This document shows, piece by piece, positions 11,096 to 19,630 of a DNA stretch of 57,955 nt. A program made the translations under genes and the position numbers. Origin of the DNA: Methanolobus sp. (lineage in GTDB: Archaea; Halobacteriota; Methanosarcinia; Methanosarcinales; Methanosarcinaceae); contig NZ_JADQBY010000001.1 of the NCBI RefSeq assembly GCF_016278385.1, positions 1-57,955 of the forward strand, in the 5' to 3' direction. Below the pieces are notes generated by a model. The model did not search any database. It saw only the letters and a program-made list of their open reading frames with translations, and was not told where the DNA came from. The number at the start of each line of letters is the position of its first letter. Position 1 is the stretch's first letter.

Positions 11096-11726
11096 CAAGC
11101 CTCCTTTCAGAATATGCAACTATGCGTGATATTACAATTGTCAGTACCAGGTACATCAATGCAACAGCAATATACACCGGAAATGCTGCGAATGTTCTGG
11201 AAATATATAACTGTCCTGACTTCAGCAGTTCATGCACACCAATTACAGCAAGAAGTGACGAATCCTTTAAAAGCGCAATGAACTCATTTCCAAGAGGAGG
11301 AATTATTCTCCTGAATGCCTGCGGAAGGATAATCTCCCTCATTGCCAGCCTTTCATTCATACCAAGCGAACGTGCAGCTTCCATCTGCCCCTTATCAATG
11401 GATTGAATGCCGCCACGTACTATCTCTGCAATATAAGCCCCACTGTTTATACTGCATACAATGATACCGGCAAGTATCGGATCTATCTGCAATGAATTAC
11501 CGGTTGCATTGGAATACAGACCTGGAATTCCGTAGTAGAACAGTAAAATCTGGACCAACAAAGGGGTTCCCCTTATGAAATCAATGTAAACGATACATGG
11601 ATACCTGAATATTGTTTTCCGGGATAACTTCCCAAGACCCGATATCGTACCAAGTATCAATCCGAAAAACAGGGAAAAAGATGTTATCTCTATCGTTATC
11701 ATTGACCCGGCTATCAGGTCAGGCAA
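11076..11726 (-). CDS. Polar amino-acid ABC transporter, permease subunit
   Basis: Inner-membrane permease of the HisM/GlnP family with five hydrophobic segments and the EAA-loop [46 protein letters not shown], which docks the ATPase. The annotated start is a TTG with no good ribosome site. In-frame codons continue at least 17 residues further upstream (ending SYLEHIIKV) and read like a normal permease N-terminus, and a GGAGGA sequence lies still further up, but no ATG, GTG or TTG is well placed behind it. The true start is therefore uncertain and might use a rare codon. It is encoded between the binding-protein and ATPase genes. Confidence 0.85.
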   Translation of the reverse strand: MPDLIAGSMITIEITSFSLFFGLILGTISGLGKLSRKTIFRYPCIVYIDFIRGTPLLVQILLFYYGIPGLYSNATGNSLQIDPILAGIIVCSINSGAYIAEIVRGGIQSIDKGQMEAARSLGMNERLAMREIILPQAFRRIIPPLGNEFIALLKDSSLLAVIGVHELLKSGQLYISRTFAAFPVYIAVALMYLVLTIVISRIVAYSERRLGVSDRS

Positions 11727-11930
11727 GACTTTGATGATATGTTCCAGATATGAGGATAAAAGGGACAGGGATATTCCTCCGTTTTTTTCGCAATGGTTCT
11801 GTATATTTCAACTAAAGTAGGCATACCGGAACGACATATAAATATATCGATACATATCTATTCGTGCTTCAGCCTAAAAATATGATAATGGTGGATATGC
11901 AAGGAACTTGCATATTCACGATGTAAAAAG

Positions 11931-12728
11931 TTAGAAATATGTCTCCATTATCTGATCGTATGTACCATCTGCCTGGACGTTGGCAAGACCTGTATTGAGC
12001 ATATCAAGAAGTTCAGTATTTCCGGTCTTTACAGCAAATCCATAGGAGTCACTCTGTACCTGATCATCAACTATTTTGATTACACCTGGGTTCTGAACCA
12101 TAAAGGATTTTGTAACTGGCAGATCATTGATCATGAAGTCACCACGTCCGTTCTGTATGCTCATGACAATGTCACTTACATGCGCAAGATAAATGACCTC
12201 ACTTATTATGCCTTCTTCCTTGAGCTCATCAGCTTTTAAAGCCCCTGTTGAACCCTGTTGGACTACAGCAACTTTGCCCTGAATGTCAGCCATGCTCTTG
12301 ATATCTTCATTATCAGCGGCAACTGCAAGTGAAAGGCCTGCATTGATGTATGGGTCACTGAAATCCACAGACCCTTCCCTTTCTTCAGTGATTGTCATAC
12401 CGGAAACAATAATATCAATCTGTCCGGACTGAAGTGCAGGGATAAGTGCATCGAATTCAAGGTCTTTCCATTCTACATTAAAGCCCTGGTCTGCTGCAAT
12501 TGCATTAATAAGATCCACGTCAAAACCTATGATATCATTACTGTTGTTCTCATCTGCATATTCAAATGGCGGGAAATAAGGTTCTGTTCCTACTACGTAA
12601 GTTGGTACCACTTCTTCTGTCACATCTTCAACCTTATTGGTTTCCCCCGTGCTGTCAGCACATCCGGAAACTGCAACAAGTCCAATCATTAATATTCCTA
12701 TTAGCAAAAAACTAAATGATTTTTTCAT
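11931..12728 (-). CDS. Amino-acid ABC transporter substrate-binding lipoprotein
   Basis: Extracytoplasmic receptor of the family 3 solute-binding type, 265 residues. A lipoprotein signal (MKKSFSFLLIGILMIGLVAV) ends in the lipobox VSGC with Cys22 as anchor. The mature domain has VVGTEPYFPPFEYADE, GFDVDLINAIAADQG, LIPALQSGQIDIIVSGMTIT and RREGSVDFSDPY-like EREGSVDFSDPYINAG, typical of polar amino-acid receptors. The ATG is preceded by GGGAGGATT. It is followed on the same strand by the permease and ATPase after a 200-bp gap, so the receptor may be made in excess from its own transcript. Confidence 0.9.
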   Translation of the reverse strand: MKKSFSFLLIGILMIGLVAVSGCADSTGETNKVEDVTEEVVPTYVVGTEPYFPPFEYADENNSNDIIGFDVDLINAIAADQGFNVEWKDLEFDALIPALQSGQIDIIVSGMTITEEREGSVDFSDPYINAGLSLAVAADNEDIKSMADIQGKVAVVQQGSTGALKADELKEEGIISEVIYLAHVSDIVMSIQNGRGDFMINDLPVTKSFMVQNPGVIKIVDDQVQSDSYGFAVKTGNTELLDMLNTGLANVQADGTYDQIMETYF

Positions 12729-12959
12729 TTTTAATCCTCCCTGAAACATCTTCTATATAGACTATAGACCAATATGCGTAAATTTGCAATAGACTTAAGG
12801 CTTTCTATTTTAAATTTTAGAAAGGGGTTCTGAAAACAAAGAGTATAGAAACATTTTTCATTTAGGGATAAATGAATGTGGAATCGCATGAAAAAGAGTC
12901 AGTGAAACAATAAGAAATAATGAATACAAGAAAGAAAATGAGAACTCGATTATACGTTT

Positions 12960-12996
12960 TGGCAGTCTTCCGAACCTCTGTTCAAAAAGACTGCCA
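12960..12996. other. Hairpin 3' of the repeat lipoprotein gene
   Basis: TGGCAGTCTT and AAGACTGCCA make a perfect 10-bp stem around a 17-nt loop. It lies in the 324-bp gene-free stretch between the binding-protein gene and the acidic repeat lipoprotein, about 57 bp past the stop codon of the latter, and is the likely end of its transcript. I see nothing else in this gap apart from A/T-rich promoter-like DNA. Confidence 0.5.
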
Positions 12997-13052
12997 TAGT
13001 ATGGTTATTTAGTTACAATAAATTATTATGTTGCAGTTTCGTTAGCAAATTA

Positions 13053-13508
13053 TTAAATATCTGCTTCTTCATCTACTGCTTCTTCATCTACTGCTTCTTC
13101 ATCTACTGTTGCATCTGCATCTACTGCTTCTTCATCTGCTGTTGCATCTGCATCTACTGCTTCTTCATCTGCATCTACTGCTTCTGCATCTACTGCTTCT
13201 TCATCTGCATCTACTGCTTCTTCATCTGCATCTACTGCTTCTTCATCTGCATCTACTGCTTCTGCATCTACTGCTTCTGCATCTACTGCTTCTGCATCTA
13301 CTGCTTCTGCATCTACCATATCTACTACATCTGCTTCTGCATCTACTGTTGCATCTACTACTACTTCATCTACTGCTTCTACATCTGCAACAGTTGGTTC
13401 TTCAACAACTTCGTCAACAGCTGGTTCTTCAGCTGTGTCCGCACAACCTGATACGGCTACAAGTCCGACCATCAGGAAAACCATTAATATGCTTAAAAAT
13501 TTCTTCAT
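13053..13508 (-). CDS. Hyperacidic EAVDA-repeat lipoprotein
   Basis: A 151-residue predicted lipoprotein whose mature part is almost pure low complexity. Residues 1-21 are a signal ending VSGC, very like that of the amino-acid binding protein 0.3 kb away. After the cysteine there is no Lys, Arg or aromatic residue; the chain consists of Asp, Glu, Val, Ala and a few Thr and Pro, and from about residue 67 it is a tandem array of EAVDA and DEEAVDA units. The corresponding DNA is a tandem repeat of 15- and 21-bp units. It could be a cell-surface polyelectrolyte that binds cations or acts as a spacer. Repeat number is probably variable. No family recognised. Confidence 0.75.
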   Translation of the reverse strand: MKKFLSILMVFLMVGLVAVSGCADTAEEPAVDEVVEEPTVADVEAVDEVVVDATVDAEADVVDMVDAEAVDAEAVDAEAVDAEAVDADEEAVDADEEAVDADEEAVDAEAVDADEEAVDADATADEEAVDADATVDEEAVDEEAVDEEADI

Positions 13509-13805
13509 TTTTTGACTCCGATTACTACCTTGCTATATATTAGTATAGACGGCTATTGATAGACGGGTTATTACTTAAATATGTCGATTCAATGCGGAGC
13601 AGGATAGCTTTTTTTAAATAAAAATACAATTAGTAAAACAAATATAATAATAATAATCCGAAGCTTGAAATGTTACAATAAATAGTGCACAATATACCGT
13701 TTATGTAAAACAATAAGCAGAATTATATAATAATAAAAAAAAAGGATGAATCAAACTACTGCAGATAATATCAAAAAATAAAATAAAAATAAACCTTCAT
13801 TTATT

Positions 13806-14348
13806 TCACTCAACGAAAACCATTGCGGCTATAACGGTTGTCCACTTACCTTCTTTATCACCATATGCCGTCTGACAATAATGGGTTGTGTCTATTATGT
13901 GCCCGCTTGTTTTGTAGACCTGTTCCCTCTCATGCCATGCACAATCTGCATCAAACTCGATTCCCAGGGTAGTTGCAAGCATTGTTGCCGCCAGATCTTC
14001 AGCATATTCTCCTGCTGTGAATTCATCCTCACCATAAGTATGGTGTTCAGAGATGTAACCATAGTTGCTCTCATTAACAGGAACTGCTGTTCCAACAGCT
14101 GCCGATACAAGTCTGTGCGGTTCATTTGTATCATTCTTTGCAAGAACACAATGTACGATCTCTCCCGCTGGTAGTTGCTTGATCCCCTCTTCCCTGGGCA
14201 CAAGTTTGCAATTAGGCGGAAGTATGCTGGAAACAGTAACAAGGTTGTATTTCTCAATTTGCGCCTCGCGCAATGCCAATTCAAAAGATGCCAACCTGTC
14301 CTTGTGTATACCAACACCTTTAGTCAAAAAACAACTTTTTGGAACCAT
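13806..14348 (-). CDS. pdaD: Pyruvoyl-dependent arginine decarboxylase
   Basis: Makes agmatine from arginine, the archaeal entry to polyamines and the source of agmatidine in tRNA-Ile2. The proenzyme cleaves itself between two serines; the site is visible as LVTVSSILPPN, where the second Ser becomes the pyruvoyl group of the alpha chain. Other marks: KGVGIHKDRLASFELALREA, LPAGEIVHCVLAKN, GYISEHHTYGE and the C-terminal EGKWTTVIAAMVFVE. The length of about 180 residues is that of a complete enzyme. Three in-frame starts (14360, 14357, 14348) are clustered; I use the last, MVPKSCFLTKG, which best matches where relatives begin. Confidence 0.93.
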   Translation of the reverse strand: MVPKSCFLTKGVGIHKDRLASFELALREAQIEKYNLVTVSSILPPNCKLVPREEGIKQLPAGEIVHCVLAKNDTNEPHRLVSAAVGTAVPVNESNYGYISEHHTYGEDEFTAGEYAEDLAATMLATTLGIEFDADCAWHEREQVYKTSGHIIDTTHYCQTAYGDKEGKWTTVIAAMVFVE

Positions 14349-14360
14349 TTTTATCATCAC

Positions 14361-14671
14361 TTTATTTGTTATATTATCGGAATTTCCATAAATTTATCGT
14401 TTTCCGTGATTTTGCACATAAACTGATCACTCTATTTCACGACATGACAGAAAATTGCATCCTCATATAAGAACATTATGCGCAGATCAAATTCCATAGC
14501 CAGTCAAATGATTTTAAAAAAGGAAGCTCGTAGTCAGCATGGATATTTAAGAAGAATTACGGGCTTACTTCTAATTGAAACTGTTGTCGGCCCATAGCAA
14601 CAATCGGATTTGAAGCCAGAATATAGTCTTTAAAGGATGAGCTACGTAATAGCCAGCGGAGCTAGCGAAAA
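14361..14671. other. Gene-free A/T-rich spacer
   Basis: Divergent spacer between pdaD and the helicase gene. It should hold promoters for both. I see no convincing gene: the only ORF with an ATG (14478-14597, 39 codons) has no ribosome site or recognisable content. Confidence 0.4.
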
Positions 14672-17581
14672 ATGGAAATTCCCCAGCTGATCGATAAAAT
14701 AAAATCTTCGAGAAAATATGAAGGGCAGATTACCCATATTGAGGACGTGCCCACAAGGGAAGCAGGATACAAGGATATAGAGCTGAACCCTCTTATCAGA
14801 TATGCTTTAAGGGAAAACGGAATTGAGCAACTCTACATCCACCAGGCTGATGCTGTTGAAATCGCAAGGGAAAAGAAGAATATCGTGCTTTCCACCAGCA
14901 CTGCAAGTGGTAAATCTATGTGCTACATGCTGCCTGTCTTTGAGCGACTTCTTGAAGAACCACATGCAACAGCACTTTACATCTCTCCCCTCAATGCTCT
15001 TGTTAATGACCAGCTTGAGACCTTCAGAAAACTGAGCCAGACAATGGGACTAAATGTGAACATCGACAGATTTGTTGGTTCCATGAGCAAGGCTGAAAAA
15101 GATGCTGTGAAATACGGAAATACCAAGATAATTTTTACAAATCCGGAAATGCTTCATTTAAGTTTCCTGCAATGGAAGCATCAATGGAAACATTTCCTTT
15201 CAAATCTCAATTTTATAATATTAGACGAGAGCCATTCATATACCGGCGTTATGGGAAGTCACATGGCAAACCTCCTCAGAAGATTGAACCGCGTTTGTGA
15301 GCATTATGGTTCAAATCCACAATACATTTGCTGTACTGCAACCATCGGAAATCCGGTAGAACATAGTTCTTCACTTACAGGAAAAGATGTCACCCTAATC
15401 GACAATGACAGTTCGGGCCAGAGTGCACAAAAATTCGTTTTCTGGAATCCTCCGCTTTATGCCAATTCAAGGAAATTCACTCAGAGAAAAGCCAGTTTCG
15501 GGGAGACTGTAGACCTTTTCACCACCTTTGTGCAAAACGACCTTCAAACCATTGTTTTTGCAAGGTCAAGACAGAAGGTGGAGAGGATGTATGTCCAGGC
15601 AAAGAACACACTTGCCAGCAGGGGGGTGGATAAAAAAATAAGCCCTTACCGTGGAGGATATCATGGTAATGAACGTGAAGCAATTGAGAAAGACCTTTCA
15701 CAGGGGAATATCGATGGTGTAATCTCCACCAATGCACTTGAACTTGGAATAGATATCGGAGGACTTGATGCATGTATTATGGATGGTTTTCCGGGAACTA
15801 TCATGAGTGCAAGGCAACAGGCAGGAAGGGCAGGCCGCGGAAGACGGGAAAGTATAGTCACCCTCGTTGCAGATTCCAATGCACTTGACCAATACTACAT
15901 GAGAAATCCCGAAGACTTCTTCAGGAGAAAATGTGAGGAAGCGGTGATCAATGTCTCTAACCGCTACATACAGGCAGTTCATTTGTTATGTGCTGCAAAA
16001 GAACTACCATTGAGAACTGAGGACAGCGAGCATTTTGGTTTTGAGTTTGAGACCATAGTAAAAGTACTTGAAGAAGAAGGCTTACTGGAAGGACTTAATG
16101 AAAAGAGATCATTGGACCCTAATCCACATATGAAGGTATCTATTCGCAGTATTGACAATGATAACTACACAATAATTGAGAAGACAAGCAGGAAACCACT
16201 TGAAAAGGATATAGAAAAGCTTCGTGCCTACAGAGAAGCTTTCGAAGGTGCGGTTTACATCAACAAAGGTACTCCTTACTGTGTTACAAAACAAAACCAT
16301 GAAAAGAAGGAGATACATGTTGAGGTAGCAAGGGATGGTTATTACACAAAGTCTCTGGTATCGTCGGACATAGTCATCAAAGAAGTTGTCGAAACAAAGG
16401 CTCTGCCAACATTCCCCGATGTGAAAGTGGGCTTTGGGGATGTGGACGTTACCCAGCAGGTTACCGGATATAAAAAATTCCAGCAGCGGACAGATACTGA
16501 ACTTGGACAGTTATCTTTAGATATGCCAGAGTTCAGGCTGGAGACAGAAGCCCTCTGGCTCGAATTACCTTACTTGTTCACCGAAATGGTAAATGAACAT
16601 GAACGTGATTTTGCAGGCGGTATCCACGCCATTGAACATGCCATGATAGCAATGTACCCACTACACCTGCTGGCTGACAGAAACGACGTAGGTGGTGTTT
16701 CCACACCGGAGCACGATGACCTCTCAGGGAACAGCGGAATATTCGTGTATGACGGACATCCCGGTGGAGTTGGCTATGCTGAAAGTGGTTATGGTAAAAT
16801 AGTTGAGATGCTGGAACTGACTCTCCAGATAGATCCATTCGATTCTGGTTGTCTGTATATTGTTGATACATCTACAGGCAATCTGGATATTGTAGTGCAT
16901 AAGGGATTATCTTCTGAATATGTAGCGAAGGTATCACATTACGGTGCAAACTCTTTGTTAACAAAAATGGTCATGATTGGTAAGCCTGTCTACAAAAACC
17001 ATTCAGAAATATGTGCTATGACTGCTACAGAGTCAGCAAATGAAAAATTAAATGTTACAGCACTTGTCCCGGTAAAACGTGGAGACGAAGTTATTGCTCT
17101 GCTTAAACTCATGTCTCACAACCAAAATGAGGTTTCAACTGATTCTCAAAACTCTCTTGAAAATATTGCTTCCCAAATTGGGGGATTCATTAATCGTACG
17201 ATTTTCGAAATAGAACTTAAAAATAATAATAATGATCTCCTGGGTATTTTTGAGTCACTAGAAGATTTCTTATTTATAGTTGATCTAGAAGGCTGCATTA
17301 TCAATTACAACTCAGCAGTTCCAACAAGATTGGGATATTCGAAAGAAGAGCTTTTGGGGACTAACATAATTTCAATCATACCTTATAAACTATATTTAAA
17401 AGCTGCAAAAACTTTTTTTGATATAATAGAAGGAATGTTTTCATATTTTACCTTTCCACTAATAGCTAAAGATAAATCGCTAATTTCAGTAGCTATAAGG
17501 TTCACGAGAAGTAAATGGAAGGGGCAGGACGTGATGATAGGAATTTCTCATGACGTAACAAATGGCAAATCAGATCAATAA
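14672..17581 (+). CDS. DUF1998-type DEAD/DEAH helicase fused to a GAF-PAS sensor module
   Basis: A 969-residue chimera. Residues 1 to about 718 are a superfamily 2 helicase of the MrfA/YprA type: Walker A STSTASGKS (near 78-86), ILDESHSYTG (motif II), TATIGNP (motif III), STNALELGIDIG and QQAGRAGRGRR (motifs V and VI), then the start of the DUF1998 region with FVYDGHPGGVGYAESGYGKI. Relatives normally continue into a four-cysteine zinc cluster (CxxCxxxxxC type). Here the sequence switches near residue 719 (about nt 16828) into a GAF domain (DSGCLYIVDTSTGNLDIVVH, to about 850) and a PAS domain (SLEDFLFIVDLEGCIINYNS, to about 965), then stops before any kinase. Reading frame is open throughout. 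The helicase family repairs DNA; the fusion may have lost that activity. Confidence 0.85.
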   Translation: MEIPQLIDKIKSSRKYEGQITHIEDVPTREAGYKDIELNPLIRYALRENGIEQLYIHQADAVEIAREKKNIVLSTSTASGKSMCYMLPVFERLLEEPHATALYISPLNALVNDQLETFRKLSQTMGLNVNIDRFVGSMSKAEKDAVKYGNTKIIFTNPEMLHLSFLQWKHQWKHFLSNLNFIILDESHSYTGVMGSHMANLLRRLNRVCEHYGSNPQYICCTATIGNPVEHSSSLTGKDVTLIDNDSSGQSAQKFVFWNPPLYANSRKFTQRKASFGETVDLFTTFVQNDLQTIVFARSRQKVERMYVQAKNTLASRGVDKKISPYRGGYHGNEREAIEKDLSQGNIDGVISTNALELGIDIGGLDACIMDGFPGTIMSARQQAGRAGRGRRESIVTLVADSNALDQYYMRNPEDFFRRKCEEAVINVSNRYIQAVHLLCAAKELPLRTEDSEHFGFEFETIVKVLEEEGLLEGLNEKRSLDPNPHMKVSIRSIDNDNYTIIEKTSRKPLEKDIEKLRAYREAFEGAVYINKGTPYCVTKQNHEKKEIHVEVARDGYYTKSLVSSDIVIKEVVETKALPTFPDVKVGFGDVDVTQQVTGYKKFQQRTDTELGQLSLDMPEFRLETEALWLELPYLFTEMVNEHERDFAGGIHAIEHAMIAMYPLHLLADRNDVGGVSTPEHDDLSGNSGIFVYDGHPGGVGYAESGYGKIVEMLELTLQIDPFDSGCLYIVDTSTGNLDIVVHKGLSSEYVAKVSHYGANSLLTKMVMIGKPVYKNHSEICAMTATESANEKLNVTALVPVKRGDEVIALLKLMSHNQNEVSTDSQNSLENIASQIGGFINRTIFEIELKNNNNDLLGIFESLEDFLFIVDLEGCIINYNSAVPTRLGYSKEELLGTNIISIIPYKLYLKAAKTFFDIIEGMFSYFTFPLIAKDKSLISVAIRFTRSKWKGQDVMIGISHDVTNGKSDQ

Positions 17582-17631
17582 AAGTGATCATATCAATACT
17601 CTAATTAAAAATGACTTGTAGAATCTATCAA

Positions 17632-18109
17632 TATTCAGGCAAGATTAAGAAGTTTATTGTCATGGCAGGCTGTGACGGACGTCACAAAGACAGGCAGTAT
17701 TACACAGATTTCGCAGAGTCATTACCTAAAGATATCGTCATGCTTACCGACATGTGCAAAATATCGCTACAATAAACTCAATCTGGAGGACATTGATGAA
17801 TTTCCAAGGGTGCTTGATGCAGGACAGTGCAATGATTCATTTTCATTGATCATCACTGCACGAGGACTTGTGATCAGACTTGGATTTATAGATGTTAACG
17901 AAGCACCAATCTCGTACAATATCGCATGGTACGAACAAAAAACAGTCCTTGTGTTGCTTACCCTCCTAAGGCTTGGAATACAGGATATTACCCTTGGTCC
18001 AAAGCTGCTGGCATTTATTTCACCCAATGTTCTCAATGTGTTGGTGAATAAGTTCAACATAACACCGAATACAACTGCAGAAGAGGATATGGAGAGGCTC
18101 TTGAAATAA
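17632..18109 (+). pseudogene. hcp: Hybrid-cluster protein (hydroxylamine reductase) C-terminal remnant
   Basis: Only about the last 155 residues of a roughly 540-residue iron-sulfur-oxygen cluster enzyme remain. The first part reads [20 protein letters not shown] then [17 protein letters not shown] in one frame. After a one-base shift near 17750 the frame changes to [52 protein letters not shown] and LGPKLLAFISPNVLNVLV. The cysteines of GCDG, TCAKY and GQCND and the Glu of WYEQK are cluster ligands in intact Hcp. The N-terminal two thirds are absent; upstream lies the GAF-PAS fusion gene. Clearly non-functional. Confidence 0.85.
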
Positions 18110-18135
18110 CCATAAAAAATGGACACGAGGGAATA

Positions 18136-18234
18136 TTGAAGACGTTTCAAATAAAAGTATCGACCCCAGCAATTGCTCTTCCGATTGCTGCGATAATTGG
18201 GTTTACATTCTGGTTCCAGAGTCGTAAGAAATAG
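18136..18234 (+). pseudogene. Surface-anchor (PEF-CTERM-like) tail fragment
   Basis: A 32-codon stretch reads KVSTPAIALPIAAIIGFTFW followed by FQSRKK and a stop. A short Pro-rich motif, a hydrophobic helix and a terminal cluster of basic residues is the layout of archaeal PEF-CTERM sorting tails (PEFPTIALP...basic end). The body of any surface protein is missing and the frame upstream runs into the Hcp remnant. I read this as the broken end of a lost surface-protein gene; it could instead be a 32-residue membrane peptide starting at TTG. Low certainty. Confidence 0.4.
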
Positions 18235-18299
18235 AATAAAATAAGAATTAAAGACCGGCTCTATAAAACCTTTCAAACCAACAAAAAATCGAGAATATG

Positions 18300-18530
18300 T
18301 TAGCCATCATTACCAATTGCATCAACAGGACATTCATCTAGTGCACTTTCACAGTCGTGCGTTTCTTCATTATTTTCCGGCTGTTTGTAGACATATGCAG
18401 TTGATTCGTTATCATTCATCTTAAAATTGTTTGGTGCTGCAGTTGTGCATAGGCGACATCCAATACATTGATCATCTACATAAAATAATCCTGAAACATT
18501 TTCAGAAATTTTGTTTGTTTTATCTGCCAT
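18300..18530 (-). CDS. Ferredoxin-like [Fe-S] protein
   Basis: A 76-residue electron carrier. It has one clear cluster motif, DDQCIGCRLCTTAAPNNFKM, with a distal cysteine in the C-terminal ECPVDAIGND, giving the four ligands of a single [4Fe-4S] cluster (or a [3Fe-4S] form). A further cysteine lies in THDCESALDECP. The second cluster of the common 2[4Fe-4S] ferredoxin is absent. The ATG at MADKTNKISENVSG follows AGGAGTTTAATT, so the longer upstream reading was rejected. A TATA-like run lies near 18598-18614. Its neighbour on the same strand is a cytochrome b5-like gene, so the two may serve one redox pathway. Confidence 0.85.
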   Translation of the reverse strand: MADKTNKISENVSGLFYVDDQCIGCRLCTTAAPNNFKMNDNESTAYVYKQPENNEETHDCESALDECPVDAIGNDG

Positions 18531-18639
18531 AATTAAACTCCTATTTTCACTATTTGCCATACAACAGGCATAATAAATCAACGATTAGTCTTTATTTATG
18601 AATATATATATGTTACATAACAATAAACAACTAAACGTT

Positions 18640-18879
18640 TTAATCAACAAGAGATCCAACGATTTCATAGCCTTCAAAAACCTCTTCTCCATGTGGAGAT
18701 TCATCCATTAGCTCGGTAAGATCAAGACCACCCTCATGGTCATAGTGTTCTCCGTCTGCCCATGAACCACTCTCAGTTACATCATACACTTTCCCAAAAC
18801 AGGCAATATATATTTCTTTGTTCTGTTTGCCATCATACTTTAAAAGTTCCTCTCTGTTGAATTTTCTCACAAATATCAC
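18640..18879 (-). CDS. Cytochrome b5-like heme-binding domain protein (second copy)
   Basis: A 79-residue paralogue of the protein at 5388-5624. It shows FNREELLKYDGKQNKEIYIA, CFGKVYDVTESGSWADGEHY, DHEGGLDLTELMDESPHGEE and VFEGYEIVGSLVD. The GEHY-DHEGG-DLT region with its two histidines and the later SPHGEEV are the family marks and hold the candidate heme ligands. No signal peptide. It lies 110 bp upstream of the ferredoxin gene on the same strand. A TATA-like element (ATATATAT) lies about 55 bp before its start codon. Partner and physiological role are unknown. Confidence 0.8.
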   Translation of the reverse strand: MIFVRKFNREELLKYDGKQNKEIYIACFGKVYDVTESGSWADGEHYDHEGGLDLTELMDESPHGEEVFEGYEIVGSLVD

Positions 18880-19169
18880 ACCCGTTTGTTCATCTTGTAT
18901 TTTTTCTGATTAATGATTAAGGGGTTGAACAGATATATATTTCACCATATACCTTTCAATACATGATGGTCATACACCATATCGAAAACAATAATTGATC
19001 ATTTCTATGCCCATTTTCATATATTAAATATATTCTTTCAATATTGTCAGAACCATTTTATATTCATCTAATAGTTCTGTAAACTTTATGGTTAGAATTT
19101 GCCGTGTCCACGTTTACAAAGAATATTAGTAAAACTGTTTTAACCACTATCATTTCAGTTGGTATTACT
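18880..19169. other. Gene-free A/T-rich DNA before the MITE
   Basis: No gene supported. The stretch contains the promoter of the cytochrome b5-like gene. A GTG-started reading near 19105-19170 (VSTFTKNISKTVLTTIISVG) looks like a signal peptide and runs straight into the MITE-like element, so it may be the stub of an interrupted exported-protein gene; evidence is weak. Confidence 0.3.
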
Positions 19170-19171
19170 TA

Positions 19172-19303
19172 GACTCTGTAGAAATCCTCGATATTAAGAA
19201 GAACATCAACATTAACAATAATTTACTATGTACTGGTCAATGTCGATCAGATTCGGCAATTTTATCCAATTGATTGTGATTTTGAGAGGTATTCTACAGA
19301 GTC
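19172..19303. mobile_element. MITE-like element, about 132 bp
   Basis: GACTCTGTAGAA at 19172 and TTCTACAGAGTC ending at 19303 are perfect 12-bp terminal inverted repeats that extend to 18 bp with two mismatches. Both ends are flanked by TA, consistent with a TA target duplication. There is no coding capacity inside. Size and ends fit a miniature inverted-repeat element mobilised by a transposase elsewhere in the genome. Confidence 0.6.
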
Positions 19304-19476
19304 TATATAATTACTATTTTTGTCGGATAGAAAGACAATTCGCCTGTGTAGGTAAAACTTACTTTATATACTATTAAACATTTTTGGTTTCAATGTTGTG
19401 AAAATTTTTAAAGGATTTGTTTTTTTGGAGATAACTATAATCCCTCATTAAAGCGCAAAGCATCTAATCCGAACCT

Positions 19477-19623
19477 TTAAACCAGCTTCTTCAGCTTCTG
19501 TTTCTCGATTACAAATCCAGCAGTCTCCTCAACGTGTTTCTTCCTGAAATTGTTTTGCATTTTTAAGTAATACACTGCAATGAAAACCACCGATTGGCTC
19601 TTGTTACAATCATACTCCTTCAT
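19477..19623 (-). CDS. Possible 48-residue basic protein
   Basis: A short open frame reading MKEYDCNKSQSVVFIAVYYL, then KMQNNFRKKHVEETAGFVIE, then KQKLKKLV. The middle and end are strongly basic and predicted helical, unlike random A/T-rich translation. Its start lies 7 bp downstream of a perfect palindrome at 19631-19647, and a GGTG sits just before the ATG. It could be a small DNA- or RNA-binding protein or the stub of a longer gene lost by decay. No family recognised. The surrounding 18.9-19.8 kb holds no other supported protein gene. Confidence 0.35.
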   Translation of the reverse strand: MKEYDCNKSQSVVFIAVYYLKMQNNFRKKHVEETAGFVIEKQKLKKLV

Positions 19624-19630
19624 CACCTGG

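Noticed and set aside
13053..13330. Short tandem repeats that could be taken for a CRISPR array
   Set aside because: The repeats are 15-21 bp, contiguous and in frame within a gene, with no spacers.
13109..13543. Long leucine/histidine-rich open frame on the plus strand
   Set aside because: It is the antisense reading of the acidic repeat lipoprotein; its regularity comes from the DNA repeat, and it has no start region or signal of its own.
14478..14597. 39-codon open frame before the helicase gene
   Set aside because: No ribosome site and no conserved look; lies in a promoter spacer.
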